DNA of 34,436 bases. It comes from Saliphagus infecundisoli. Its GTDB lineage: Archaea > Halobacteriota > Halobacteria > Halobacteriales > Natrialbaceae. Location: the NCBI RefSeq assembly GCF_020177375.1, contig NZ_JAIWHV010000032.1, positions 1 through 34,436 on the forward strand, read 5' to 3'. The translations under genes and the position numbers were made by a program. The notes beneath the pieces were generated by a model, which did not search any database, was not told the origin of the DNA, and worked only from the letters and a program-made list of their open reading frames with translations. Below are positions 19,659-28,308 of this stretch, in pieces (the first letter of the stretch is position 1; the number at the start of each line of letters is the position of its first letter).

Positions 19659-20096
19659 GTGACTGGTTCCGATAGGGGCACAGCTCTACATGACTCAACT
19701 ATTGGCGTGTTCCCTATCGAATACATAGAGAAGCGTGTGTACGTCGAGCATCGTCGCATTGTCGAGGTCTCGATCGAGTTCTGTGAGAATCTGGTTCTTA
19801 CCGTCCGTCGGAACAACATCCGCTTCAAACAGCTTGAAGAGTTGGATGTTGATCGTGTGGAGCGCAAAGACGGCATTCAGATTCGATTGGCTGACTTCGA
19901 GTTGGATATGCACTGGAGTGAGGCTCTCTCGACGTATGCTACTCAGCATGAAGCCCACTGTAGGGACTTTGCTCGTGAAGTCTGTGAGCGTGCAGGACGA
20001 GACGATCTTCTCAATCAGGCCGGGCCGACACTGCAGAAGTTTATCGACTATCTGGCGTCAGGACTCGTCAAACGAGATTTCAGGGATCTGTTTTGA
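19659..20096 (+). CDS. conserved-looking hypothetical protein
   Basis: A 145-aa protein not assigned to a family. The strongest part is FPIEYIEKRVYVEHRRIVEV then IRFKQLEELDVDRVERKDGI and RLADFELDMHWSEALSTYAT, beta-rich with a helical, His/Cys-containing C-terminus (ATQHEAHCRDFAREVCERAG). No signal peptide or membrane segment is seen. The frame opens at a GTG at 19659, but translation may start at the GTG at 19707 just before FPIEY. It is divergent from the CARF-like gene with about 45-90 bp between starts, so a shared control region is possible. Confidence 0.6.
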   Translation: MTGSDRGTALHDSTIGVFPIEYIEKRVYVEHRRIVEVSIEFCENLVLTVRRNNIRFKQLEELDVDRVERKDGIQIRLADFELDMHWSEALSTYATQHEAHCRDFAREVCERAGRDDLLNQAGPTLQKFIDYLASGLVKRDFRDLF

Positions 20097-20255
20097 TCAG
20101 TCGCGAAGCTCTGCGACCGATTGACCGACCTTTCGGACGTGGTTACTTCGCTCAAGGTCAAGTTCCTCGGCGAGGTAATCAACCGTCTCTTCGAGGCTCA
20201 TATTCGCATATGGATTGTCGAACGATGTAAGCCTAGTGCAGTGAGTGCGTATCAT
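20097..20255 (-). CDS. possible small protein, 52 aa
   Basis: A short frame: MIRTHCTRLTSFDNPYANMS, then LEETVDYLAEELDLERSNHV and RKVGQSVAELRD. The second half is strongly helical and acidic like a small antitoxin or a protein C-terminus, so it may be a genuine small gene or the tail of a lost gene. It abuts the convergent gene ending at 20096 with no gap. The family is unknown. Confidence 0.4.
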   Translation of the reverse strand: MIRTHCTRLTSFDNPYANMSLEETVDYLAEELDLERSNHVRKVGQSVAELRD

Positions 20256-20257
20256 TT

Positions 20258-20479
20258 CTAGGAGCGGTCGCTGGAAAGACGCGTGAGGGCGTACAAGTCA
20301 GCAGTAGATATCTCGCCTTCTGTCATATTGGCGGCGACTGTACTCCACCGAAAGCCCCCGGAAATCGAACACTCGACACCTCTATCCGGACCCTCCCAAC
20401 GACTTGGAACTCGCCAGTAGTACTCTTCGCACAACTCGACCGAAATCGTTTCCGACTGTGATCGTGTTTGCTCGACCAT
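20258..20479 (-). CDS. possible small hypothetical protein, 73 aa
   Basis: A frame starting at ATG 20479 (MVEQTRSQSETISVELCEEY) and ending TEGEISTADLYALTRLSSDR. Composition is acidic and fairly balanced, unlike the antisense frames nearby. It is divergent from the gene at 20484 with only 4 nt between the starts, which leaves no room for separate promoters and weakens the call. Confidence 0.3.
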   Translation of the reverse strand: MVEQTRSQSETISVELCEEYYWRVPSRWEGPDRGVECSISGGFRWSTVAANMTEGEISTADLYALTRLSSDRS

Positions 20480-20483
20480 CACC

Positions 20484-21065
20484 ATGGACGATCGATGGAA
20501 CGATTTCGAAGACGCACTCGAGTCAGGGGAGTCGGATCGAGTCAACGAAGTCATCGAAGAGATCAAAGAAATGGATCTCGACGAACGGAGCCGACTGTTC
20601 GAGGTCTGCTTCGACGATCTGACCGACCTCTACGCCGAGAGCGATGACGGGTACATCCGACAGTCGACCGTCCGCGTAGCAGAACGGCTCGTGCCCGGAA
20701 TAGGGCTGATTTTCGCGGTGGCAGACGACGACCACTCTCTGACCCTCGACCTCGAGGACGTTCGTCAACAGACCGACGACGCGACTGGCCTCCTTTTGGA
20801 GGCGATGACGGACGACGATGGTCGAGTCAGGAACTCCGCCAAACGGGGACTGAAAGACGTGTTCAGGACGTACGATTCGCTCGAAGACGAGGAAACGATC
20901 GAAGCACTCGCAGTCGAACTCGAGGAGATGGCAACCGAGTATTCCGACAAGCGACGGGAACACCTCCTCGACGCGAAAGCGGACGCCGAGTTCTTCCTTC
21001 AGTCGGGGTTCGGCCGGCTCCTCGAAGGGTTTCAGAAGGAGTTCGGGGACTCAGTGAACAACTGA
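20484..21065 (+). CDS. acidic HEAT-like helical protein
   Basis: A 193-aa, very acidic, all-helical protein. Segments such as SDRVNEVIEEIKEMDLDERS, DDATGLLLEAMTDDDGRVRN and SAKRGLKDVF have the rhythm of HEAT repeats (helix, D-D turn with V-R, helix). No catalytic motif, signal peptide or membrane helix is visible. Such proteins usually act as binding scaffolds. The ATG at 20484 is the first in frame. It could be a HEAT-repeat domain protein from a mobile region; function unknown. Confidence 0.7.
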   Translation: MDDRWNDFEDALESGESDRVNEVIEEIKEMDLDERSRLFEVCFDDLTDLYAESDDGYIRQSTVRVAERLVPGIGLIFAVADDDHSLTLDLEDVRQQTDDATGLLLEAMTDDDGRVRNSAKRGLKDVFRTYDSLEDEETIEALAVELEEMATEYSDKRREHLLDAKADAEFFLQSGFGRLLEGFQKEFGDSVNN

Positions 21066-21149
21066 TCCCGAACCCGTCGATGGTGTGCTCTTGTGAGTAG
21101 TCCAGGTTGACGTGATCACTCCGAGTAGCTCCTCTGGAACGCCCACGAA
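21066..21149. other. short intergenic stretch
   Basis: Nothing recognised between the HEAT-like gene and the palindromic element. Confidence 0.3.
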
Positions 21150-21196
21150 CCTTGTGCAACATTTCCGGTCGTATACTCCTCGAGTGTTGCACAAGG
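21150..21196. repeat. short palindromic element, copy 2
   Basis: CCTTGTGCAAC at 21150-21160 and GTTGCACAAGG at 21186-21196 are perfect 11-bp arms around 25 nt. Arms and spacing equal those at 3182-3228. In matching orientation both also share ATTT after the left arm, while the rest of the interior differs. Confidence 0.7.
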
Positions 21197-21500
21197 CCTG
21201 GGTGCTGACGATTGCCGCCAGTTGCGTTCGTATCCTGCTCGCAAGGGCTCCGAGACGGTCCACAATCACCGAGAGCCCGTCTCGGACTCAATACGAGTAT
21301 TTACTCTCCCTCCGTGTGCTCTCCAAGTGCAGGGGAGGTCGTCCGTCATGGGATCGGGGAACCGACCCTGCGCGTACGTGGTCCGAGCGAATCCTTCCCC
21401 TCGCCCGGCCAGTCGCCGTGAGCGTTTCCGGAACCCTAGGCTTATTTCCTCTTTGCCAGTGAGAAACAGTTCTAATCGCGTCTTAACCTCGTGGGATAGT
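21197..21500. other. intergenic, no gene identified
   Basis: About 300 bp between the palindrome and the methyltransferase gene. No coding frame with haloarchaeal composition was found. The inverted pair GAGACGG and CCGTCTC near 21249-21276 could form a hairpin. Confidence 0.35.
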
Positions 21501-21502
21501 GC

Positions 21503-22171
21503 TCACGTTCGCACGGAAGCGAAGATGCCCTCACCGACTGGAATAACGCTCGTTTCGAACTCCGGATCGTTGGTAACATGAGTGTAGTACTCGGCGATCC
21601 CTGCAAGCGATGACCCCTCATCAGGAGTGCGTGCTCCGTCCAGTACGGCTCGCAGGTCAGCAGGGGACATCGCCTCCCCCGAATGAAGGACGTTGTCAGC
21701 GACGATCACCCCACCCTGAGAGACCTTCTCGCGTACGGTCTCGAACCCATCGAGATACCGCTCGTTCTCGTGGTCGAGATGGACGAGATCGAACGGGCCA
21801 TCGTATCGGTCGATCACCTCGAGGGCATCACCGCGCTCGAAAACGGCACGATCAGCGTAGCCACCCTGCTCGAAGTACGCACGTGCCTGGTCGAGTTCGT
21901 CCTCGTCTACCTCCGTGAGGACAATCTGCCCTGCAGGCCCGATCGCGGGTGCCATCCAGTAGGCCGAATAGCCGAATCCCGAGCCGAACTCGAAGACTGA
22001 CTCCGCATCCATGAGCCGGGCACAGAGTCGAAAGAACGCCCCGACTTCGTGTCCGACCGTCGGGAACCCCTCGCGGTTGGCTTGGTCTTCCATCCGTTCA
22101 AGGATCGGATCATCTGCCGGATTCATGAGTGTGAGAAGCCCGTCTACGTCGACAGTATGTAGCATCGACAT
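21503..22171 (-). CDS. SAM-dependent O-methyltransferase (class I, family 3-like)
   Basis: A 222-aa Rossmann methyltransferase close in length to catechol/caffeoyl-CoA O-methyltransferases. Motif I is VFEFGSGFGYSAYWMAP (about residues 59-75), followed by the acidic ribose-binding end of beta2 (IVLTEVDEDELDQARAYFEQ), the post-motif FDLVHLDHENERY with D and H, and GGVIVADNVLHSG, where D-N is the metal-binding pair of this family. All landmarks are intact. The substrate is unknown. It is monocistronic. The next ATG (MLHTVDVDG) two codons in is an equally good start. Confidence 0.85.
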   Translation of the reverse strand: MSMLHTVDVDGLLTLMNPADDPILERMEDQANREGFPTVGHEVGAFFRLCARLMDAESVFEFGSGFGYSAYWMAPAIGPAGQIVLTEVDEDELDQARAYFEQGGYADRAVFERGDALEVIDRYDGPFDLVHLDHENERYLDGFETVREKVSQGGVIVADNVLHSGEAMSPADLRAVLDGARTPDEGSSLAGIAEYYTHVTNDPEFETSVIPVGEGIFASVRT

Positions 22172-22329
22172 TGACGATGTCTATACAGCGCAGAATCTTT
22201 ACTATGTGTGAATACACAAGAAGTCCGTTCTCTGGAACGTCAGTGGTCGCACTTGCGAGTACCGGGGGTTGTCAATACTTTTGTGGACTTGCAGTAGTGG
22301 GATAGCCAGCGCTACACTCTGAAGAGTGC
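22172..22329. other. intergenic
   Basis: AT-rich stretch upstream of the methyltransferase gene; contains its likely promoter but no clear single box. Confidence 0.3.
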
Positions 22330-22513
22330 ATAACGCTGTTCCAAAACACCGACGACGATGAAACCGAACTCTTGAGTGGCACACTTGAGAACGCACCGAT
22401 GTCGATGGGCGATCCGATTACCGCGGCGGCGGCGATGTCGGTGGTCTACTCGTGGTACAACTTCTACGTGAAAGGCGACAAGGAAACCGGAATCTTCGTC
22501 GTACTCTGGGTAC
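22330..22513 (+). pseudogene. decayed small haloarchaeal membrane-associated protein
   Basis: The frame reads TLFQNTDDDETELLSGTLEN, APMSMGDPITAAAAMSVVYS, WYNFYVKGDKETGIFVVLW, a pattern I associate with short haloarchaeal proteins. The codon where the initiator should be is ATA (22330-22332) instead of ATG, and after VLW the family-like end is replaced by unrelated sequence. Both start and stop appear lost, so it is probably dead, although initiation at the TTG at 22372 cannot be excluded. Confidence 0.45.
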
Positions 22514-22752
22514 CGACGCGTCTCGGAGGATACTTCGGCGAACAGTACACTCGAACCACTCTATCAAGACATACTACAGCACTGGGCTTCAGTCGCTGAA
22601 ACCCATGCGGCTGCTCGTCATTTCAAGTTCCAAGCGAACTTTCATCCGTTGACTATCCAACAGCGGATAACGGAGTTCATCGATCTCCTTCAGAGGGGTT
22701 CAACTGCATGCCCCGATACGGGCCGAATCTTCCCACTCCTTTCGTTAAGTTA
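22514..22752 (+). pseudogene. fragment of an unidentified gene
   Basis: In a second plus-strand frame, coding-like sequence begins right where the previous remnant breaks: SEDTSANSTLEPLYQDILQH, WASVAETHAAARHFKFQANF, HPLTIQQRITEFIDLLQRGS, ending in TAA about 22750. It has no start codon of its own. It looks like the 3' part of a separate gene joined to the remnant at 22330-22513. The family is unknown. Confidence 0.35.
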
Positions 22753-22799
22753 ACGCCACCCGCACAGTTAATTCGGCGTCGCCACATTGTGGGAACGCA

Positions 22800-24788
22800 A
22801 TGGTCAGCCCACAGTCATCGATAGGCGTGGCCGACGTCAGCGTCGACGACGAGTTCTGGTCGCCGTGGATCGAGCGCAACCGCGAGGTCACTATCGAGTA
22901 CCAGTACGAGCAACTCGAGGAGTCGGGCACGCTGGAGAATTTCCGACGGGCACGCGATGGCGAGTCCGGCGGGTTCCAAGGGATGTGGTTTCAGGACAGT
23001 GACGCCTACAAGTGGCTGGAAGGGGCCAGCTACGAACTCGCCAAGCGAGACGACCCCGATCTGCGCGAACGGGTCAACGAGGTGATTGACTTAGTCGCCG
23101 CGGCCCAGCGCGAGGACGGCTACGTTAACACGTACTTCCAGTTGGTCGAACCCGAGAAGAAATGGACGAACCTCCACCTGATGCACGAACTGTATTGTGG
23201 AGGCCACCTGATCGAGGCCGCCGTCGCCCACTACCAGGCGACACGCGAGCGGTCGCTGTTGGACATCGCCACCGGATTCGCCGACCACGTCGACGACGTG
23301 TTCGGCGACGAGCTAGACGGTGTCCCTGGGCACGAGGAAATTGAACTTGCGTTGATCAGGCTGTATCACGTCACCGGCAAGGAGCGCTACCTAGAGCGTG
23401 CCGAGTACTTTGTGGACCTACGGGGTCATAACGACAGGCTCGGCTGGGAGGCCACGCACCTAGACGAGATCGGCGGCCACGCGTATGCGGACCTGCCGGA
23501 GGGTCGCGGAGACGACCTCATGGACGTCGCAGGGAATCTCTTCCTTGAGGACAGCGAGTACGACGGCTCCTACGCCCAGGCCCACGAACCCGTCCGTGAG
23601 CAGGACACCGTTGAGGGCCACTCTGTCCGGGCGATGTACCTCCTCGCGGCCGTCGCGGACCTCGTCGCAGAGACCGGCGACGAGGCGCTTTGGGCCGCGA
23701 CCGAGCTCCTCTGGGAGAATATGACGACCAAGCAGATGTACATAACCGGTGGAATCGGCCCGGAACACGCCCATGAGGGGTTCACCGAGGACTACGAGCT
23801 GCCCAACGAGACGGCCTACGCCGAGACCTGTGCGGCCATCGGGAGCATCTTTTGGAATCAGAGACTCCTAGAGTATACCGGCGAGGCGAAGTACGCCGAC
23901 CTCATCGAGGAGACACTCTACAACGGGTTCCTCGCGGGCGTCGGCTTGGACGGGCGACAGTTCTTCTACGTGAACCCGCTGGCGAGTTCTGGCGACCACC
24001 ACCGGAAGGGCTGGTTCACCTGCGCGTGCTGCCCGCCCAACGCCGCGCGCCTGTTCGCGTCGCTCGGGGCGTACCTCTACTCCGAACGGGACGGCGAACT
24101 CTATATCAATCAGTACGTCGGGAGCACCCTCTCGACGACGGTCGGCGGGGTGAACGTCGACCTCGAACAGGAGAGCGCGCTTCCCTGGGACGGCGAGATC
24201 ACCCTCGAGATTGAGGCTGACGGCACCGTCCCAATCAACCTTCGTATTCCCGACTGGGCCGACGGTGCGACGGTCATCGTCGACGGCGTCCCCGTGAGCG
24301 ACGGGAACAGGAGTTCGGACGTCGAGCGTAGCGAATCTTCCAGTGGACCGGTTGAATACGGCGGCACCGGGTTCGTCCGCGTCGAGCGTGACTGGGGCGG
24401 CGAGACCATCGAGATCCGACTCGACCAGACGGTCGAACTGCTGGCGGCCCACCCCGATGTCGAGGCCGACGCCGGCCGGGTCGCAGTCGCCCGCCCGCCG
24501 CTCGTCTACTGCGCTGAGGCGGTTGACAACGATCGCCCGCTCCACCAGTACGCGGTCCCCGAGGGCGCCGACGCGTCGGCCGCCCACCGCGACGACCTGT
24601 TGGACGGCGTGACCGTCGTCGAAACAGAGGCCGCGGTCCCCGACTACGACGGGTGGGAGAAACGGCTCTACCGCCCGGTCGAGCAGACGGGAACCGAGTT
24701 CGATCGCCTCGAATTCGTGCCCTACTACGCGTGGGACAATCGCGAGGCCGGCGCAATGCAGGTCTGGCACCGCCTCGACCGGCCCTGA
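22800..24788 (+). CDS. GH127 beta-L-arabinofuranosidase (DUF1680)
   Basis: Family GH127 enzymes (HypBA1 type) release L-arabinose from non-reducing beta-L-arabinofuranosyl ends. The 662-aa protein spans the whole family: (alpha/alpha)6 barrel with GGFQGMWFQDSDAYKWLEGA, AAQREDGYVNTYF and YVTGGIG-like MYITGGIGPEHAHEGF, then C-terminal beta domains. The zinc-cysteine site is intact: E342-T-C344 (YAETCAA) and C410-C411 (TCACCPPN), matching Glu338/Cys340/Cys417/Cys418 of HypBA1, where the first of the paired Cys is the nucleophile. There is no signal peptide, so it acts in the cytoplasm on imported oligosaccharide. It is the one plus-strand gene of the sugar locus. Other GH127 members cleave related furanosides, so the exact substrate is open. 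Confidence 0.9.
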   Translation: MVSPQSSIGVADVSVDDEFWSPWIERNREVTIEYQYEQLEESGTLENFRRARDGESGGFQGMWFQDSDAYKWLEGASYELAKRDDPDLRERVNEVIDLVAAAQREDGYVNTYFQLVEPEKKWTNLHLMHELYCGGHLIEAAVAHYQATRERSLLDIATGFADHVDDVFGDELDGVPGHEEIELALIRLYHVTGKERYLERAEYFVDLRGHNDRLGWEATHLDEIGGHAYADLPEGRGDDLMDVAGNLFLEDSEYDGSYAQAHEPVREQDTVEGHSVRAMYLLAAVADLVAETGDEALWAATELLWENMTTKQMYITGGIGPEHAHEGFTEDYELPNETAYAETCAAIGSIFWNQRLLEYTGEAKYADLIEETLYNGFLAGVGLDGRQFFYVNPLASSGDHHRKGWFTCACCPPNAARLFASLGAYLYSERDGELYINQYVGSTLSTTVGGVNVDLEQESALPWDGEITLEIEADGTVPINLRIPDWADGATVIVDGVPVSDGNRSSDVERSESSSGPVEYGGTGFVRVERDWGGETIEIRLDQTVELLAAHPDVEADAGRVAVARPPLVYCAEAVDNDRPLHQYAVPEGADASAAHRDDLLDGVTVVETEAAVPDYDGWEKRLYRPVEQTGTEFDRLEFVPYYAWDNREAGAMQVWHRLDRP

Positions 24789-24818
24789 GACAGTCCCGCT
24801 GGCAGTCCCCGACCGGCC

Positions 24819-25706
24819 TCAGACGAAGTCCGGGCCCGCGACATCCTCCTTCTCGGCATCCCTCCAGGAGTGTTCGGGCTCCCAGCCCAGCACGCTCGCG
24901 GCGTTGACCGTCGAGAACCCAGACTCCTCGCCCGAGAGGGCACACTCCTCGGGGAGGCCGCCGAACCCGGCCTCGATGGCCGCGGCGGTGTCGACGCCAA
25001 GGAAGTTGTCCGCGGCGAAGGCGTTGAACACCTCGTGGCCATCGAAGTCTGCCTCTATTGCGGCCCGGGTCAGCGAGACTACGTCCCGGACGTCAACGTA
25101 TGACCAGAGGTTGCCGAACCGCTCGGCACTCTCAAGGTCGAACATCTCCCGGATGGGGGTGATCTTGTAGCGGCCAGGGTACTGGATCCATGAGGGCCTG
25201 ATGGAGGCGATAGAGACATCGAAGCGGTTGACGACTCGTTCGGCGGCTGCCTCGCGGGCGAGTTTCGACGTCTCGTAGCCGTTGTACGGTCTGGCAGGGT
25301 GGTCGACGTCAACCGGGAGGTAGTCCGGAAGTTCGGGTTTTTTCCAGTGGGTGCCGTAGACCGTCTCGCTGGAGGCCCAGACGACGTCGGCGTCGGCCCG
25401 ACCGGCGGCTTCCAGAGCGTGGAAGGTGGCGACGGCGTTGTTCTCGAAGACGTGACCGCCAGTGTGGTCGAACTCGTGAGGGATATTGCCGAAGTGGACT
25501 ACAGCAGTCGGGTCCGCCTCCAACACAAGTTCCAGCGTCGGTCCCTGCTCGGTCAGGTCGACCGAGCGGAAGTCAACACCTTCGACGTCCTGGTCGTCCG
25601 GGAGCTCCAGGTCGACGGCGACGACGTCATATTCGCCGCGCAGTTGCTCAGCGATCCAACTGCCCGCGCCACCGAGCGCGCCGGTGACGACGACTGTCTC
25701 AGACAT
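24819..25706 (-). CDS. NAD-dependent epimerase/dehydratase (extended SDR)
   Basis: A 295-aa extended short-chain dehydrogenase. The nucleotide-binding T-G-A-L-G-G-A-G (VVVTGALGGAGSWIAEQL, residues 5-22) is near the N-terminus, an acidic residue ends beta2 (VVAVDLELPD), then VVHFGNIP, and the active-site set S (WASSETVYG), Y and K (YNGYETSKLA) is intact. The C-terminal part fits sugar epimerases or uronate dehydrogenases (VEVFNAFAADNFL-like segment). ATG at 25706 is chosen over a TTG two codons earlier. It converges with GH127 and probably oxidises or epimerises a released sugar; the substrate is not evident. Confidence 0.85.
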   Translation of the reverse strand: MSETVVVTGALGGAGSWIAEQLRGEYDVVAVDLELPDDQDVEGVDFRSVDLTEQGPTLELVLEADPTAVVHFGNIPHEFDHTGGHVFENNAVATFHALEAAGRADADVVWASSETVYGTHWKKPELPDYLPVDVDHPARPYNGYETSKLAREAAAERVVNRFDVSIASIRPSWIQYPGRYKITPIREMFDLESAERFGNLWSYVDVRDVVSLTRAAIEADFDGHEVFNAFAADNFLGVDTAAAIEAGFGGLPEECALSGEESGFSTVNAASVLGWEPEHSWRDAEKEDVAGPDFV

Positions 25707-25712
25707 ACCCAA

Positions 25713-25950
25713 TGGTCAGCCTCGGATACCATAGTTCTTCGTTTCAGTACGTTAACTTAGCAACAGTACCTCATAAAGAGTACTCAGTTTAGTGCTGCTG
25801 AATTATGAACTTCTGACATATCTCGGCTGGACCCGACTTTCAGTACCTTATCCATAGTTGTGAATACATTCTCTTCTGATATGTAGGGAAAACTTCTTGA
25901 GTGTGTCAGAGGCAGTGTCCCATCATCAGCCAATCACTTCTTCGGCCGGG
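25713..25950. other. AT-rich intergenic region
   Basis: About 240 bp upstream of the epimerase gene. AT-rich with several TATA-like stretches (for example AACTTAGC near 25753), no gene. The IS6-type relic begins just beyond it. Confidence 0.35.
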
Positions 25951-25955
25951 TGCAG

Positions 25956-26560
25956 TTATTGAGCGCTTGATTTGGTCGGTTTCGATCGTAATAGTGGGCG
26001 AAGGCGGTGAGTCAGCGCTGGGCGCTGCTCGCCGCCCATCCATGTCCTATGAACCCGGTCGATCCGCATCACGAACGTCTGGAACCATTTCTTAATGAGA
26101 TCCCGAATGACGTAATCCAGGTGACCGCGGAGATCGCACCGTGCAAGGCCGGTCAGGTAGCCCATTCCGTTAACGAGAAACGTCGCTTCCGAGAGGTCGT
26201 GTTTCTCGGCCAGGGGTGATCAGCGCAACGGATGAATACGCTCCAAAAGGCTTCGTAGAGTGCTTCTCACAGCAAGGACTTTCGAGTAAGCAAGCGTGTG
26301 AGCCACGTTGTGAGCGAGATCGACGCGCGTCTCTCCGATATTCAGGTGTTAGAGTGATCACTCTCGGCCGAGAAACTCGGCCGCTGGCTCCGTTCCCCAT
26401 TGTGGAGAGAGCCAGATATCCAGCAGAAGTTTCGTTTCCATGTCGTTCGCGGCGTACAACCACTGTCGCTCTGCTCCGATCATTACCGCGGTTTCGTCAA
26501 CGGCGACCCGCGACGGCTTCGCCGTCCTCGGAACTCTTCTAGTTCTGGTGGGCCGCACGA
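25956..26560 (-). pseudogene. IS6-family transposase relic with an insertion
   Basis: The minus strand reads RVAVDETAVMIGAERQWLYA, ANDMETKLLLDIWLSPQWGT and EPAAEFL, the first catalytic Asp region of haloarchaeal IS6 transposases. After a 156-bp interruption (26214-26369) it resumes as LAEKHDLSEATFLVNGMGYL, TGLARCDLRGHLDYVIRDLI and KKWFQTFVMRIDRVHRTWMG, then loses frame near HRLRPLLRS. The second catalytic Asp is Asn (FLVN instead of FLVD). The N-terminal HTH part is missing and no terminal repeats were found. It is inactive. Confidence 0.7.
26220..26342 (-). other. coding-like fragment inside the IS6 relic
   Basis: The insert in the transposase relic carries a 40-codon frame that reads like the end of another protein: NIGETRVDLAHNVAHTLAYS, KVLAVRSTLRSLLERIHPLR, then TGA. 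It has no start codon. TGATCAC occurs near both edges of the insert. The source gene is not recognised. Confidence 0.4.
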
Positions 26561-26695
26561 GAACTCAGGTTTAGTCGTCAGCCTTTGCCACCCCAGTCTT
26601 TCTCCGTGCTCTGGGACTTAGCAGGCTTTCATCCCATCAGTGCCACTTAGAAATATCTTATAATTTCTTGATCTGTTGGGCCGATTTGCCTTGCT

Positions 26696-27781
26696 TCATA
26701 CCTCGATTTGCTCGCGTGTCTCTTCGAGTAGATTTTGTACCTTTACTGGTTCGCCGGTCTCGCTGCTCTGGATCGCGGCCTCGATGAGTGCCACCGATTG
26801 GAGATTGTCAGAAACCTTCGTCGCCATCGGGTCTCCGCCATCAAGCCACTCAACGAACTGCTCGATAAGCCACGTGTTGGCCCACTTATCCTGCTTGTCG
26901 AGGGGGATTGATTCGCCGTCGTATTCGTGGGTTCCCCCAATGACAGTCTCCTCCTCCTCATCGTAAGAGTGCCGGCACAGTTCCCGGTCGTTGAGGACGA
27001 GGGTCTCGTCGCGACATTCAGCGCGGAGGTAATCGCTGTACCAGCCGTTCAGTGTGACAGCGTTTGTCTTGGCCCCTTCCCACATTGCCCGACTGCCATT
27101 CTCGAAGCGCATCTGGACATTCGCCTGGACGTCGCCGTCGTACTCTCCCCACTCAGGTAACCATGTATCCGCATAGATGGTATCACAGCGGCTGTCGACC
27201 ATATCGGCAATGAAGTCAAGCTGGTGTACCGCTCCTTCAATCATGAGTACGTTGTCCATCTCATGACGGAACGCTCCCCAAGCTCCGTACGAGCGTGCGT
27301 TGCAGGTGAATCGGCCAACAATATAATCGATCGGCCCAGGATCGCCGCTTCGTAGATGACGGCGAAGAGTCGTTTTATCCCGGTCGAATCGATGGCTCAT
27401 TGTCACACCCATCTTCGCTCCAGCCTGATCGACCTTCTCAGCAATTCGGCAGGATGCTTCGAGTGTGTCGGCGATCGGTTTCTCTGAAAGGATATCCAGA
27501 TCGTGTTTGAGCGCCTCGTCCACAATATTCTCATGAATCCACGGTGGGACGACGACGGTACAGAAGTCGGCCGTGTGGTTAGAAAACGCTTCTGCTACAT
27601 CCGTATAACACTCGTCAGATGATAGGTCTAAGTGCTCCTTTGCATTCTCGTGGGCATCCTCGTCTACATCAACTGCAGCGACGATTTCAATCAGCCCTTC
27701 TTCGATGTTCGGGGGGAGATAATCTGAACACCAGTGTGCACCCTGCCCGCCAGTTCCGACTTGTATAACTCGATGAGGCAT
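26696..27781 (-). CDS. Gfo/Idh/MocA-family sugar dehydrogenase
   Basis: A 361-aa NAD(P)-dependent oxidoreductase. The Rossmann motif VIQVGTGGQGAHW is at residues 5-17, the acidic end of beta2 is VAAVDVDED, and the family hallmark SEKPIADT (E-K-P) is at about 99-106. The C-terminal alpha/beta domain has NVLMIEGAVHQLDFIADM, where G-A-V-H-Q-x-D supplies the catalytic His and Asp. Length and domains are complete. It follows the ABC transporter genes on the same strand with a small membrane gene between, and probably oxidises or epimerises the imported sugar. Substrate unknown. Confidence 0.88.
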   Translation of the reverse strand: MPHRVIQVGTGGQGAHWCSDYLPPNIEEGLIEIVAAVDVDEDAHENAKEHLDLSSDECYTDVAEAFSNHTADFCTVVVPPWIHENIVDEALKHDLDILSEKPIADTLEASCRIAEKVDQAGAKMGVTMSHRFDRDKTTLRRHLRSGDPGPIDYIVGRFTCNARSYGAWGAFRHEMDNVLMIEGAVHQLDFIADMVDSRCDTIYADTWLPEWGEYDGDVQANVQMRFENGSRAMWEGAKTNAVTLNGWYSDYLRAECRDETLVLNDRELCRHSYDEEEETVIGGTHEYDGESIPLDKQDKWANTWLIEQFVEWLDGGDPMATKVSDNLQSVALIEAAIQSSETGEPVKVQNLLEETREQIEV

Positions 27782-27931
27782 CCATTAGTCTCTGAACAAG
27801 CGGCAGCGTAAGTTTTTCTGAAGGTGTAGGACTAACAACCGACTAACCGCGTCTTGGTAAGCGTTGCGACGAGCTATTAGAACGAGATAGGGGGTGTCCG
27901 GGATTGATCTGGGTCAAATGCGTGGCGTTCG

Positions 27932-28156
27932 TTAGCTCTCGTCGTCAGGTTCGCCATACATTTCTCGCAGTTTTTCGGTCTCGGGATTCGGTTCATCGTC
28001 TATGCGTGGTGGCTCACTACTATTTGTCTTCCACCGGGCGCGGATTCTGGGTACAACCTGCCGTCGTATGTCGACGAGAAAGGAGACGATCCCGTAGATC
28101 CAAAAGAAAAACAGAATTGTCCCGATCAAGAAGTACAAGAGGGCACTGTTGATCAT
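27932..28156 (-). CDS. small single-span membrane protein
   Basis: A 74-aa protein with an N-terminal membrane helix (LLYFLIGTILFFFWIYGIVS, residues 6-25), a basic stop-transfer segment (RRQVVPRIRARWK) and an acidic cytoplasmic tail (IDDEPNPETEKLREMYGEPD). It lies between the permease and dehydrogenase genes of the sugar cluster on the same strand. Small proteins of this shape accompany haloarchaeal sugar transporters, so an accessory role is plausible, but there is no functional motif. Confidence 0.75.
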   Translation of the reverse strand: MINSALLYFLIGTILFFFWIYGIVSFLVDIRRQVVPRIRARWKTNSSEPPRIDDEPNPETEKLREMYGEPDDES

Positions 28157-28308
28157 TGGTTCTCCCCGGTCACGAAGCGCACCGCTGGATGCTTGATAGT
28201 TGTATACACGGGCCGCTGATTAGCGCAAGGTGGATTAGAAGGTGTTCCGATCAAAGCATCCATAGGTGTGTCTTAGAGAAGGGGCAATCAAAAAAGTGTC
28301 TTCGGTCG

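Noticed and set aside
20100-21065. Possible third component of the CARF/PIN module
   Set aside because: The HEAT-like and small genes are on other transcription units and show no CARF, nuclease or membrane motifs; proximity alone is not enough.
23868-24770. 300-codon minus-strand open frame
   Set aside because: It is the antisense shadow of the GH127 gene.
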